From NCBI RefSeq assembly GCF_001666755.1, contig NZ_LZJC01000049.1:1-48617 (forward strand): 48,617 bases of DNA, written 5' to 3'. Positions 28,048 through 36,107 of the stretch are shown here, in pieces. The notes beneath the pieces are model-generated. The model made no database searches. It was not told the DNA's origin and worked only from the letters and a program-made list of their open reading frames with translations. The DNA is from Mycobacterium sp. E1214. Lineage in GTDB: Bacteria; Actinomycetota; Actinomycetes; Mycobacteriales; Mycobacteriaceae. Each line of letters begins with the position of its first letter. Positions within the stretch are counted from its first letter, which is position 1. Position numbers and translations under genes: made by a program.

Positions 28048-28677
28048 TCAGGGCTGGCCAGGTTTGAGGCGCACGAACAGCGCCTCGGCTTCCGTCAGCA
28101 GGGTGTCACCGTCGGTCAACCGGCCGGACACGAAGATCTTGCGGCCGTCCACCCGGTCCACGCCGGCGTCGAACTGCAATTCGGTCTGGATCGGCACGAT
28201 GTGCCGGTAGTCGATCTTGAGGTAGGCGGTGCGCTGGTAGGGGCCGCCGGTGAGCACCGAGGACGTCAGCCCGAGCACGCTGTCGAACAGCAGGCCCAGG
28301 AAACCGCCGTGCACGGCGCCGTTGCGGCCCAGGTGGTAGCGCGCGAAGCGCGCCTGGCCCTGGATGCGGCCCTCGTCGGTCTTGCGGGCTGTCATGGGAA
28401 TGGTCTGGATGTTGCCGCGCATCGGCAGGTCCATCCGGCGCCCCGACGGCGAATTCCATTCGTCGGCCTCGAACGGGCTCAGCAGCGCCGACGCCTTCTC
28501 CAGGAGGTCGGCGGCCTCGGTGAACACCTCGTCGGGGGCGTCCGCGCCGCGCGCCAGGTCCTGCAGCGAACGCACCGCGTCGACGAACCTGCCGTAGTCC
28601 GGGCCGCCCTTGGTGGTCGGTTCCGGCGGGTTGAACCCGCCGCCGGGATGCTGCTGCTGTGCGCCGGCCATCACCAC
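28048..28677 (-). CDS. PaaI-type hotdog thioesterase
   Basis: A 209-residue protein. The C-terminal 120 residues are a hotdog fold with the PaaI-like active motif GAVHGGFLGLLFDSVLG; the N-terminal 80 residues are Pro/Gly-rich and then helical (VDAVRSLQDLARGADAPDEVF). It should hydrolyse acyl-CoA thioesters. The start region has GTG-GTG-ATG in a row (28677-28669) and no clear ribosome site, so the exact first residue is uncertain by two codons. It stops 64 bases before thrS on the same strand and may be read through into it. Confidence 0.85.
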   Translation of the reverse strand: MVMAGAQQQHPGGGFNPPEPTTKGGPDYGRFVDAVRSLQDLARGADAPDEVFTEAADLLEKASALLSPFEADEWNSPSGRRMDLPMRGNIQTIPMTARKTDEGRIQGQARFARYHLGRNGAVHGGFLGLLFDSVLGLTSSVLTGGPYQRTAYLKIDYRHIVPIQTELQFDAGVDRVDGRKIFVSGRLTDGDTLLTEAEALFVRLKPGQP

Positions 28678-28713
28678 ACCGTATTGCCCGGCGTGCCCGC
28701 CTGCGCGCGGTGG

Positions 28714-29598
28714 TTAGACCGTCTGTTGACCCCCGGCCGCGGAGAGGGTCTCGAACTCCTCGTCGGACAGTGTGATCTCGGCGGCGGCGACGTTCTCCTC
28801 CAGGTGCGCGACCTTCGACGTGCCGGGGATCGGCAGCATCACCGGGGAGCGTTTCAGCAGCCACGCGAGCGCCAGCTGCGACGGCGTCGCGTGGTGGTCG
28901 GCGGCGATGCGCTGCAACGGCCCGTCGGCGGCCGCCAGCGGTCCGGCGGCCAGCGGGAACCACGGGATGAAACCGACGCCACGCTCGGTCGCCGCGTCCA
29001 GCAGCGCCTCGGCGCCCCGCGCGGACAGGTTGTACATGTTCTGCACCGAGACGATCTCGGTGATCTCCTGGGCGGCGTCGAGCTGCTCGACGCCGATCTC
29101 GGAGAGCCCGATGTGGCGGATCTTGCCCTCGTTCTTCAGCGTGAGCAGCTCGCCGACCTGGTCGGCCAGCGGGAAATTCTTGTCGATCCGGTGCAGCTGG
29201 AACAGGTCGATGGTGTCCACGCCGAGCCGGCGCAGGCTCATCTCGCATTCCTGGCGCAGGTAACTGGGGTTACCCAACGGCACCCACACGTCCGGGCCGG
29301 TGCGCAGCAGCCCCGCCTTGGTGGCGATCACCAGGCCGTCGTAGGGATGCAGCGCCTCGCGGATGATCTCCTCGGACACGTACGGGCCGTAGGAATCGGC
29401 GGTGTCGAAGAAGTTGACGCCGAGTTCGACGGCGCGCCGCAGCACCCGCACGCATTCGTCACGGTCGTCCGGCGGGCCCCAGACACCCTTGGCGGTCAGG
29501 CGCATGGCGCCGAAGCCGAGTCGGTTGACGGTCAGATCACCACCGAGCGTGAACGTTCCGGACGCTTCGGCAACGGTTTTCGAGTTCTGTGCGGTCAC
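28714..29598 (-). CDS. Aldo/keto reductase
   Basis: A 294-residue TIM-barrel NADPH-dependent oxidoreductase. The catalytic tetrad is D65, Y70 (FFDTADSYG), K94 (IATKAGLL) and H136 (LFQLHRID). The C-terminal nucleotide-binding motif LPIPGTSKVAHLEENVAA is complete. The GTG start at 29598 is the only sensible one. It is divergent from the DUF1990 gene, 58 bases apart. The substrate cannot be told; it belongs to the AKR group of stand-alone reductases common in soil actinobacteria. Confidence 0.93.
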   Translation of the reverse strand: MTAQNSKTVAEASGTFTLGGDLTVNRLGFGAMRLTAKGVWGPPDDRDECVRVLRRAVELGVNFFDTADSYGPYVSEEIIREALHPYDGLVIATKAGLLRTGPDVWVPLGNPSYLRQECEMSLRRLGVDTIDLFQLHRIDKNFPLADQVGELLTLKNEGKIRHIGLSEIGVEQLDAAQEITEIVSVQNMYNLSARGAEALLDAATERGVGFIPWFPLAAGPLAAADGPLQRIAADHHATPSQLALAWLLKRSPVMLPIPGTSKVAHLEENVAAAEITLSDEEFETLSAAGGQQTV

Positions 29599-29656
29599 AC
29601 CGTCAAACGGTACGCGCCGGGCGCCGCGGGCACAGCGCCCGTGGCAAGCTGATCGG

Positions 29657-30157
29657 GTGGATCTGGCAGCGCTTGAAGAACTTCCGTTGACCTACGCCGA
29701 GGTGGGCGCGACCGCGTCGGGCGACCGGCCCGCCGGCTACGGTCACCTGCACGTACAGGCCCAGATCGGCACCGGCCGCGCACGTTTCGAGCGGGCCGCC
29801 GACGCGGTGCTGCACTGGGGCATGCAGCGCGGCGCCGGGCTGCGGGTGCAGGCGAGCTCGGACGTGGTGGCGGTGGATGCCGTGGTGGTGGTGCGGATGG
29901 GCTTTTTGCCCGCCCCCTGCCGCGTGGTGTACGTCGTCGACGAGCCCGACATCCGCGGGTTCGGCTATGGCACGCTGCCCGGCCACCCGGAGTCCGGCGA
30001 GGAACGCTTCGTCGTGCGCTACGAGCCGGACACGTCGGCGGTGTTCGCGGAGGTGTCGTCGTTCTCGCGGCCCGCGGCGTGGTGGAGCAAGGCGGGCGGC
30101 CCGCTGGTGTCGCTGGCCCAGCGCGTCATCGCCAAGCGCTACTTGCGCGCGGTCTGA
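29657..30157 (+). CDS. DUF1990 family protein
   Basis: A 166-residue protein of DUF1990, found mainly in actinobacteria and plants, with no assigned activity. Family features are LTYAEVGAT at the N-terminus, the core RFERAADAVLHWGMQRGAGLRV, then VVYVVDEPDIRGFGYGTLPGHPESGEERFVV. Length is usual. The GTG at 29657 lacks a good ribosome site, which fits a leaderless or short-leader transcript from the divergent promoter shared with the aldo/keto reductase. Its last 19 bases overlap the 3' end of the nitronate monooxygenase gene on the other strand. Confidence 0.88.
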   Translation: MDLAALEELPLTYAEVGATASGDRPAGYGHLHVQAQIGTGRARFERAADAVLHWGMQRGAGLRVQASSDVVAVDAVVVVRMGFLPAPCRVVYVVDEPDIRGFGYGTLPGHPESGEERFVVRYEPDTSAVFAEVSSFSRPAAWWSKAGGPLVSLAQRVIAKRYLRAV

Positions 30158-31092
30158 CCCCAACGGCTCAGCAATTGCTCGGCGCCCGAACACATTTCGT
30201 CGATCACCTCGGCGACCGACGCGTCGTCGCGGATCATGCCCACCCCCTGGCCGGCGTCCACGGGGGCCACCCGACGATCGTCGGCGGCGATCGAGGCCGC
30301 CAGTTCCTCGCGGGCCTGCGCGTCCAAGGTGTCCTCGTGGCCCGTCCAGCGCTCGACGAAGTCGTTGGTCAACACCCGTGACGGAAAATGGGCGGGCCAC
30401 GGCCGGTCCTGCGCGACGTCGAAGGCCCGGGTGACCGTGGTGTCAGTGGCGCGCGCCGCGATCAGCGCGCGGCGGCTGGCGTCCCCGGAGAGCGCCTCCG
30501 GGCAGGCGGCCAGGCGGGTTCCCACCCACGCCCCGCTCGCCCCGGCCGCGAGCACCGCGGCCAGGCTGCGCGCCGAGGCGATGCCGCCACCGGCGAGCAC
30601 GGGCACCGTCACGGCGTCGAGCACGGCGTCCAGCAGTGGCAGCGTGGCCAGCCTGGTCTCGCCGTGACCGCCGCCCTCGGCGCCCCGGGCGACCAGGATG
30701 TCGACGCCGGCGTCGACGGCCCGGCGCGCCCCACTGCCGTCGTAAACCTGTGTGACGGTGGGGATTCCGGCGTCGTGCGCCTTGCCCACCCAGGACCAGT
30801 CCGTGCCGAAGCTCACCGACAGCAGCGCCGGCCTGGCGGCCAGGGCGTCCTCCAGCAGGCCCGCCTCGTTGCGCATCACCCAGTCGACCAGGCCGATGCC
30901 GAAGGTGCCCCGCACGTGTCGCAGCTGGGTCCGCAGCAGTTCCCTGGTGGCGACGCTACCCATGCCGACCATGCCCAGGCCGCCGGCCGCGGTGACCGCG
31001 GCGGCCAGGCGTCCACCGGCGACCCCGCCCATCGGGGCGTTGAGAATCGGCGCGCGCAGCCCGAACGCGCGTGACCAGTCGGTGCCGAGCAT
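30139..31092 (-). CDS. Nitronate monooxygenase family flavoprotein
   Basis: A 317-residue FMN TIM barrel of the nitronate monooxygenase/2-nitropropane dioxygenase family. The N-terminus APILNAPMGGVAGGRLAAAV, the GGHGE motif (ARGAEGGGHGETR) with the catalytic His, and the phosphate loop PVLAGGGIASARSLAAVLAAGA are all present. It oxidises alkyl nitronates, or may act as an NADH:quinone reductase; subgroup cannot be set by eye. It starts 3 bases after the cupin stop, so it is the last gene of an HTH-membrane protein-cupin-oxidoreductase operon. Confidence 0.9.
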   Translation of the reverse strand: MLGTDWSRAFGLRAPILNAPMGGVAGGRLAAAVTAAGGLGMVGMGSVATRELLRTQLRHVRGTFGIGLVDWVMRNEAGLLEDALAARPALLSVSFGTDWSWVGKAHDAGIPTVTQVYDGSGARRAVDAGVDILVARGAEGGGHGETRLATLPLLDAVLDAVTVPVLAGGGIASARSLAAVLAAGASGAWVGTRLAACPEALSGDASRRALIAARATDTTVTRAFDVAQDRPWPAHFPSRVLTNDFVERWTGHEDTLDAQAREELAASIAADDRRVAPVDAGQGVGMIRDDASVAEVIDEMCSGAEQLLSRWGQTARK

Positions 31093-31095
31093 CGC

Positions 31096-31440
31096 CTAGT
31101 GCGCCTGCGGGAGAGTTTTGAGCACGGTCAGCAGGATCACCGAGTCCTCGACCGCGTGCAGGGCGTGCCGGGCGGTGGGGAGGGCGACGTAATCCCCCGT
31201 TCTGCCGTCCCAGGCGTCGGCGCCGGCGGTCACCCGGACGTGACCGGACAGCACCTGCAGGGTCGCCTCGCCGGGGCTGTCGTGTTCGGACAGGTTGTGG
31301 CCGCCGAGCAGGGCGAGCACGGTCTGCCGCAGTTCGTGGGTGTGGCCGCCGTGGATGGTGTGCGCTGCGCGGCCGCTGTGCGCTTGCCGGGCCTCGGCGA
31401 GCTTCTCGGCGGCGAGCGCGGTGAGCGAGACGGATTCCAT
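31096..31440 (-). CDS. Small cupin-domain protein
   Basis: A 114-residue single-domain cupin with many histidines (HTIHGGHTHELRQTV and GGHNLSEHDSPGEATLQVLSG). The second cupin motif (PTARHALHAVEDSVILL) carries H90-like metal ligands. It may bind a metal or sense a small molecule. It starts 28 bases after the membrane-protein stop and is followed 3 bases later by the nitronate monooxygenase, so all are likely one transcript. The first motif is preceded by an N-terminal helix found in cupins that sit in redox operons. Confidence 0.85.
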   Translation of the reverse strand: MESVSLTALAAEKLAEARQAHSGRAAHTIHGGHTHELRQTVLALLGGHNLSEHDSPGEATLQVLSGHVRVTAGADAWDGRTGDYVALPTARHALHAVEDSVILLTVLKTLPQAH

Positions 31441-31468
31441 GGCGCAGTCCTTTGCGATCGGCGGCCGG

Positions 31469-31894
31469 TCAGCCGGCCATTAGCAGTATCCCCGCCGCCA
31501 CAAGCGCGACGACTTTGACCGCCTCCAGGCCGATGTAGGCGTAGTGGGCGCGCGAGCGCGGCCTGTCGCGGCCGGCGAGCACCGCGTCCGAGCGGCGCGT
31601 CAGCCGCGGCCGCACCGCCACCAACTGGACGGCCAGCGCGGCGGCGGCGGCGCCGACCGCCACGACCGCGCCCGTCGGGGTGGGGCCGGCCGCCGCGATC
31701 GCGCCGACGACGAGCGCGAAGACCACCTCGACGGCGTTGAGCGCGCGGAAGACCAGCCGCCCGATGCCGAGCCCGATCTGCAGCGTCACGCCCGGCGCCC
31801 GGAACTTCAGCGGCGCCTCCAGGAACGAGATGGCCAGCACCATGCCGAGCCAGACGAACGTCAGCGCCGCGGCGATGGCCGGTCCGCGGGTCAC
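31469..31894 (-). CDS. Four-helix membrane protein in the HTH-cupin operon
   Basis: A 141-residue membrane protein with four hydrophobic segments (IAAALTFVWLGMVLAISFL, LVFRALNAVEVVFALVVGAI, AVVAVGAAAAALAVQLVAV and VVALVAAGILLMAG). The loop EAPLKFRAPGVTLQIGLGIG after helix 1 is a recognisable conserved motif of an unnamed actinobacterial family. The GTG at 31894 overlaps the regulator stop (GTGA). The frame is open upstream to 32581, but that is alternate-frame regulator sequence. Function unknown; coupling to a Cys-rich regulator suggests a stress response. Confidence 0.82.
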   Translation of the reverse strand: MTRGPAIAAALTFVWLGMVLAISFLEAPLKFRAPGVTLQIGLGIGRLVFRALNAVEVVFALVVGAIAAAGPTPTGAVVAVGAAAAALAVQLVAVRPRLTRRSDAVLAGRDRPRSRAHYAYIGLEAVKVVALVAAGILLMAG

Positions 31895-32571
31895 CGGGCC
31901 GGCTGCAGCAGGGTCAGGTGGGCCAGGCACAGGTCGGGTTCCGCGAACGGCTCGAGTGCGTCCACCAACAGCGGCGCTCCCATGCTCTCGACGGTGCCCT
32001 GCATGAGGCCGAGGTGCACGGGGCAGATGACGCTGGTGCGGTTCTCGGCCAGCTCGAGGAACGGGCAGTGCCGCAGGCCGAGCTGATGTCCGCCCTCGCC
32101 GATGCGGTGCTCGGGGGCGAAGCCGAGGTCGTCGAGGACGTCGATGAGGTGCTCGATGGCCTCGTCGGCGGTGGCCGGGGCATCGGGCGACGACGGCAAC
32201 GCCACCTCCGTCTTGCGCGCCCAGGCCCGGCCCGCGGCGCGGGCCTTGGCGCCCGGGTCCGGTTCGGCCGCGAAGGCCGCGGCCAGGACCTCGGCAAGCA
32301 GCCGGTAGTGGCGTGTCCCGCCGCGATCCATCTGCCGCACGGCGCGGAACATCAACGGCGGGCGACCGGGCCCCTTGCGTTCCAACTCGACGTGCTCGAC
32401 CTGGCCGTCCGCGACCAGGCTTTCCAGGTGAAAGCGCACGGTGTTGGGGTGCACATCGAGTACCTCGGCGATCGCGATGATGCTCATCGGGGCCGACGAC
32501 CCGCGCAGCACGCGCAATACCTTGCGGCGGCGGCCGACGGACTCCCCGGTGGACGGGTCGTGGGCACTCAC
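31891..32571 (-). CDS. Winged-helix regulator with C-terminal cysteine cluster
   Basis: A 226-residue regulator of the ArsR/SufR-like type. The N-terminal winged helix is MSIIAIAEVLDVHPNTVRFHL with the basic wing ERKGPGRPPLMF. The C-terminal domain holds C169 (RHCPFLELAEN), C183 (ICPVHLGLMQG) and C215 (LCLAHL) with histidines at 162, 168, 186 and 218. This pattern resembles the iron-sulfur site of SufR-type repressors, though the spacing differs and only three cysteines are seen. It heads the operon with the membrane protein, cupin and nitronate monooxygenase and is divergent from the next gene. Confidence 0.85.
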   Translation of the reverse strand: MSAHDPSTGESVGRRRKVLRVLRGSSAPMSIIAIAEVLDVHPNTVRFHLESLVADGQVEHVELERKGPGRPPLMFRAVRQMDRGGTRHYRLLAEVLAAAFAAEPDPGAKARAAGRAWARKTEVALPSSPDAPATADEAIEHLIDVLDDLGFAPEHRIGEGGHQLGLRHCPFLELAENRTSVICPVHLGLMQGTVESMGAPLLVDALEPFAEPDLCLAHLTLLQPAR

Positions 32572-32880
32572 GGGACTTCACGCTCCTCGGTCGTCACGCT
32601 CCCTCACGTGAGGCGGCACTCGGCTGAGCGGCCCGGCAGCGTTATCTCCAGAGTGCCTCATGGCCCGGCCGCGGTGCGCGCGTGGCGGGCATGTTCGGAC
32701 CGGCCGCCACCGCCGGCGACACCGGCCGCGCGGACTGCGAATCGCGATCGTGGACAGCACCTTTGAACTGCGGCAACGACTTTGGCTCCGTTCCGCAATC
32801 CGTGCGTTACGAGATAGTGACGTCCGCAGACGTAACTTGGCTGCGGTGAGTTGCGGGGTGAACAAAGGAGCTTGACGGCC
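32572..32880. promoter_or_regulatory. Divergent intergenic region with inverted repeat
   Basis: 309 bases between the HTH regulator and the 78-residue gene. An inverted repeat GTTACG (32806-32811) and CGTAAC (32831-32836) lies 45-75 bases before the plus-strand start and brackets a TGACGTC core. The AAAGGAGC ribosome site is at 32864-32871. Nothing coding is visible; the frame on either strand is short and without family features. Confidence 0.5.
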
Positions 32881-33117
32881 ATGGGTGTTAACCCACCGTT
32901 GTTGATGACCGATTCGGACCTGGACGCGTTGGCTGAGGAGTTTCTGGACTCGCACTACCTCGGTGCGACCTACGCCGACTGGTCCCCGGATCGACGGTTG
33001 GACACGTTCCTGCGCCGCCGGGGGCTCGCCCGGGTGGCCGACAACGGGGACCTGTCGCACACCGTGTTGGAACGCATCATGGCCCAGTCGGGCCGCGCCT
33101 CGTTGACGCGGCGTTAA
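32881..33117 (+). CDS. Small conserved mycobacterial protein, 78 aa
   Basis: A 78-residue soluble protein (MGVNPPLLMTDSDLDALAEE at the start) that I recognise only as a recurring mycobacterial hypothetical type. It is helical: DALAEEFLDSHYLG, then TYADWSPDRRLDTFLRRRGLARV, then a short basic end (SGRASLTRR). No cysteines. The ATG at 32881 has AAAGGAGC about 9 bases upstream, so translation is well supported. It stands before another small orphan 110 bases downstream on the same strand. Confidence 0.8.
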   Translation: MGVNPPLLMTDSDLDALAEEFLDSHYLGATYADWSPDRRLDTFLRRRGLARVADNGDLSHTVLERIMAQSGRASLTRR

Positions 33118-33227
33118 TTGGCTCGGCGATTCAACTGCGAAATTAGGTTGGCGAGTGCGATGATGAAACAGCTTGTCGAGCTGGGGCGGTGGTCACGCAC
33201 ATCGCTGTGGCTGATGGGGAGGCGACC

Positions 33228-33527
33228 ATGAATTCGCTTAAGTGGCGGCAACATTGGGTAGCGCGTAGGCCGATGACGACCACGATCTATCAACTGACCG
33301 ACCGGTTGCGCAACGACCACATCGCGCTGGTGCCCGCGCACCAGATCACGGCGACGGTGTCGGCGTGGCTGGCCGAGTTGGGCGTCGACAGCCCGCTGGT
33401 CGACGAGCTGGAACGGGCGGTGTGCGCCGGCGACTGGGCCGCGGCGCACGCCCTGGGCGAGTGCCTGTCGATCGAGATCGTTGCGGCCGACCGGGAGCTG
33501 ACCCCCACCGGCGACGCGGACACCTGA
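33228..33527 (+). CDS. Small conserved protein, 99 aa
   Basis: A 99-residue protein of unknown function. The ATG at 33228 is chosen because GGGGAGG lies 5 bases upstream; an internal ATG at 33273 (MTTTIYQLTDRLRNDHI) would give 84 residues, and a GTG at 33189 would add 13. The protein has a basic start (KWRQHWVARRP) and two helices (IYQLTDRLRN and SPLVDELERAVCAGDWAAAHALGECL). It is followed by a short hairpin. I do not recognise a family. Confidence 0.65.
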   Translation: MNSLKWRQHWVARRPMTTTIYQLTDRLRNDHIALVPAHQITATVSAWLAELGVDSPLVDELERAVCAGDWAAAHALGECLSIEIVAADRELTPTGDADT

Positions 33528-33565
33528 CGCATATCGGCGCCCGCCGTCGAATTCGGGAGGGGCGC

Positions 33566-33585
33566 GCAGCAAAACGCTGCTCTTA
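33566..33585 (+). terminator. Weak hairpin terminator after the 99-aa gene
   Basis: GCAGC-AAAAC-GCTGC followed by TCTTA, 38 bases after the stop at 33527. The stem is only 5 base pairs, so termination is plausible but unproven. Confidence 0.35.
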
Positions 33586-33642
33586 ATCAGCAATATCGCT
33601 GGTTTTCATCGATCGTTTCGGTGTCGTAAATCGACGTGCCCA

Positions 33643-33655
33643 TACAGTAACGGGC
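33643..33655 (+). promoter_or_regulatory. -10 element for a probable leaderless transcript
   Basis: TACAGT (33643-33648) ends 7 bases before the GTG at 33656, the normal distance from a -10 box to the start of transcription. There is no ribosome site. The EthR-like gene is therefore probably translated without a leader, as many mycobacterial genes are. Confidence 0.55.
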
Positions 33656-34303
33656 GTGTCCGACGTGCCGACACAGACCAGATATGCGCACGCCTCGCGG
33701 GCCAGGCGGTCCTCGGCGCACGCCGGTGACGACCGGGAGCAGGCCATTCTGGCGACCGCCGAGCGACTGCTGCAGGAACGGCCACTGGCGGATTTCTCCG
33801 TCGACGACCTAGCAAAGGGCGCGGGCATTTCGCGGCCCACCTTCTATTTTTATTTCCGTTCCAAGAACGCGGTGCTGCTGTCGCTGCTCGACCAGATGAA
33901 CACCAAGGCGCAGACGGCGCTGCGGTCGTGGGGCGCCATCCCGGCCGACGACCCCGCGGCCGCCTGGCGCGCCCGCATCGAGTCGTTTTTCGAGGTGTCG
34001 GGCGCGCACCGCGCGGTCGCGGTCGCCGGCGCGTCGGCCACGGCGACCAACCCCGAGGTACGCCAGCTGTGGGCGGCCCTGATGCAGAAGTGGACCTACC
34101 ACACCACCGTGGCGATCAAGGCCGAGCGCGGCCGCGGCGTGGCTCCCGCGACGGTACCGGCGGAGGACCTGTCGGTGGCGCTGAACATGCTGAGCGAGCG
34201 GGTGATGGCCGCAACCTTCACCGGCGAGGAGCAGGCGATTCCCGAGGACCGGGTGATCGACGCGCTGCTGCACGTCTGGCTGGCCAGCATTTATCAGCGC
34301 TGA
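33656..34303 (+). CDS. EthR-like TetR family repressor
   Basis: A 215-residue TetR regulator close to M. tuberculosis EthR (Rv3855). The DNA-binding part FSVDDLAKGAGISRPTFYFY (about 46-65) differs little from EthR, and GDDREQAILATAERLLQERPLAD before it is almost the same. The ligand domain aligns along its length (ALMQKWTYHTTVAIKAERGRG, LNMLSERVMAATFTGE). EthR controls the monooxygenase EthA; no Baeyer-Villiger monooxygenase gene is near here, so this is a paralogue with a different target or a distant one. The 128-base upstream gap has no perfect operator-like palindrome. Confidence 0.9.
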   Translation: MSDVPTQTRYAHASRARRSSAHAGDDREQAILATAERLLQERPLADFSVDDLAKGAGISRPTFYFYFRSKNAVLLSLLDQMNTKAQTALRSWGAIPADDPAAAWRARIESFFEVSGAHRAVAVAGASATATNPEVRQLWAALMQKWTYHTTVAIKAERGRGVAPATVPAEDLSVALNMLSERVMAATFTGEEQAIPEDRVIDALLHVWLASIYQR

Positions 34304-34573
34304 GCCGTAATGGCTTGCGGCGCCGAACTTTACACGGCGCGGACCAGGGCGGTGACGGCCGACCGTGATGCCCACCCCGAGGGCCCGCGACACCAAGCGC
34401 GAGGCGCGCACGACCCCGCCTCGGGTTGGCCGGGCAGCAGGCGCTGCCCCCGCTGCCGGGCCGATCAGGTGCCCGAGAGCTGTGAAGTGCACAACTGCCG
34501 GGGTTCCCGCGTGCTCAACGACGCTGATCGACGGCCGCGGGGCGTTGTGTGCCATCACTGGGGCCGCCGAACC

Positions 34574-34579
34574 TACTAT
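34574..34579 (+). promoter_or_regulatory. Possible -10 element of the SGNH hydrolase gene
   Basis: TACTAT, 10 bases before the GTG at 34590. No ribosome site is present between them. The rest of the 286-base gap (34304-34589) is open in the same frame as the hydrolase but has a Pro/Arg/Thr composition with no family similarity, so it is taken as non-coding. Confidence 0.45.
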
Positions 34580-34589
34580 TGTCGGCTTC

Positions 34590-35399
34590 GTGCACGGCGC
34601 TATTCACGCTGGATATCACCGTTACGTCGCCATCGGTGACAGCCAGACCGAGGGCCTGTGGGACGGCGACGACACCGTCGGCCTGCTCGGGTTCGCCGAC
34701 CGTCTCGCGGTGATGGTCGACTCGCTCTACCCGGGGCTGCAGTACGCCAACCTCGCGATTCGCGGCAAACGGATCGGCCACGTCCTCACCGAGCAGGTGC
34801 CGCCGGCGCTGGCGATGCAGCCGGACCTCATCACCGTCTGCGCGGGCATGAACGACGTCATCCAGCCGGGGCGGTCGTTCGGCCCCGCCCTGGCGGACCT
34901 GGAACGCGTCTACGCCGCGTTGGCCCAATCCGGCGCCACGGTGGTGACGACCACCTTCCCCAACGTCGCGCAGTTCCTCCCGCTCGGCCGACTGGTGTCC
35001 GGGCGCCTGACCCGGATCAACGCGGCGATCCGGGGAGCCGCCGAGCGCTACGGGTTCGCCCTGGTCGACCTGTACAACGCGCCCTCGATGCGCGAGCTGG
35101 ACACCTGGGCCATCGACCGGGTGCACGCGTCCACCAAGGGGCACATGCTGTTCGCGGCGGCGGCCGCGGAAGCCCTCAATCTGCCTGAGAGCAACCATGA
35201 TTGGGCTCAGCCGGGCCTCCGACCCACCCAGCGTTCCTTGGCGGCAGGCACCTACGAGCAGCTGCGCTGGACGCAGGCGAGTTTCTTCCCCTGGATCTGG
35301 CGCCGGTTGCGCGGGTTGTCGTCGTACGACGGGCGCGCACCGAAACGACCGCGCCTGGAAGACCTGCGCGCGCCCAGCGAATTCCGACGCAGCCTTTAG
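34590..35399 (+). CDS. SGNH-type esterase/lipase
   Basis: A 269-residue GDSL/SGNH hydrolase. Block I is AIGDSQTEG with nucleophile S18; block II has the glycine in LAIRGKRIG; block III is AGMNDV with N88; block V is DRVH with D176 and H179. Block I has Gln after Ser instead of Leu (GDSQ). There is no signal peptide with this GTG start. The C-terminal 70 residues (SFFPWIWRRLRGLSSYDGR) are basic and aromatic and may touch membranes. It resembles the Rv0518 group. It should cleave esters of lipids or glycolipids. Confidence 0.88.
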   Translation: MHGAIHAGYHRYVAIGDSQTEGLWDGDDTVGLLGFADRLAVMVDSLYPGLQYANLAIRGKRIGHVLTEQVPPALAMQPDLITVCAGMNDVIQPGRSFGPALADLERVYAALAQSGATVVTTTFPNVAQFLPLGRLVSGRLTRINAAIRGAAERYGFALVDLYNAPSMRELDTWAIDRVHASTKGHMLFAAAAAEALNLPESNHDWAQPGLRPTQRSLAAGTYEQLRWTQASFFPWIWRRLRGLSSYDGRAPKRPRLEDLRAPSEFRRSL

Positions 35400-35435
35400 G
35401 CCGCGGATCGGGTCGCGGTCAGGCATCCTTGACGC

Positions 35436-36107
35436 ATGGACGTGGAGGCCTTGCTGCACTCGATCCCGCCCCTTGCGGTCTACCTGGTGGTCGGCGGTGT
35501 GGTGGGGGTGGAGAGCCTGGGCATCCCGCTGCCGGGCGAGATCGTGCTGGTGACGGCGGCGCTGATGTCGTCGCATCACGACCTGGCCGTCAACCCGGTC
35601 GGCGTCGGCGCCGCGGCCGTGCTGGGCGCGGTGATCGGGGACTCGATCGGTTATTCGGTGGGGCGCCGCTTCGGTATGCCGCTGTTCGACCGGCTCGGCC
35701 GGCGATTCCCCCGCCACTTCGGCCCCGGGCACGTCGCGCTGGCCGAGAAACTGTTCAGCCGGTGGGGTTCGCGCGCCGTCTTCTTCGGCCGCTTCATCGC
35801 GCTGCTGCGGATCTTCGCCGGGCCGCTGGCGGGGGCTTTGAAGATGCACTACCCGCGGTTCCTCACGGCGAACGTCTCGGGCGCCGTCTGCTGGGCGGGC
35901 GGCACCACGGCGCTGGTGTACTTCGCCGGCATGGCCGCCGAGCGCTGGCTGGAGCGGTTCTCCTGGATCGGGCTGCTGATCGCCGTGGTACTCGGGGGCA
36001 CGGCGGCGATCCTGTTGCGCGAGCGCACCTCCCGGATGGTCGCCGAACTGGAGGCCGAACACCACCGCAAGGCCGCCGCGCCGGACGCGGTGTCGGAGAG
36101 CGGCTAG
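35436..36107 (+). CDS. DedA/SNARE-associated family membrane protein
   Basis: A 223-residue integral membrane protein of the DedA family, linked in other bacteria to lipid carrier recycling and membrane homeostasis. The conserved features are ESLGIPLPGEIVLVTAAL, the glycine-rich GDSIGYSVGRRFG, and FFGRFIALLRIFAGPLAGALKM with the two arginines that DedA proteins need for transport. Four to five membrane helices are visible. The ATG at 35436 follows the SGNH gene by 36 bases, so the two may be cotranscribed. Confidence 0.92.
   Translation: MDVEALLHSIPPLAVYLVVGGVVGVESLGIPLPGEIVLVTAALMSSHHDLAVNPVGVGAAAVLGAVIGDSIGYSVGRRFGMPLFDRLGRRFPRHFGPGHVALAEKLFSRWGSRAVFFGRFIALLRIFAGPLAGALKMHYPRFLTANVSGAVCWAGGTTALVYFAGMAAERWLERFSWIGLLIAVVLGGTAAILLRERTSRMVAELEAEHHRKAAAPDAVSESG

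Noticed and set aside
25884..28067. Long plus-strand open frame (727 codons) over thrS
   Set aside because: It is the antisense of thrS in high-GC DNA. The sequence has no domain and is rich in Val/Gly/Arg/His typical of such shadows, while thrS on the other strand has every synthetase motif.
34365..34589. N-terminal extension of the SGNH hydrolase
   Set aside because: In frame, but Pro/Arg/Thr-rich with no similarity; the -10-like TACTAT and the GTG at 34590 give the natural start.
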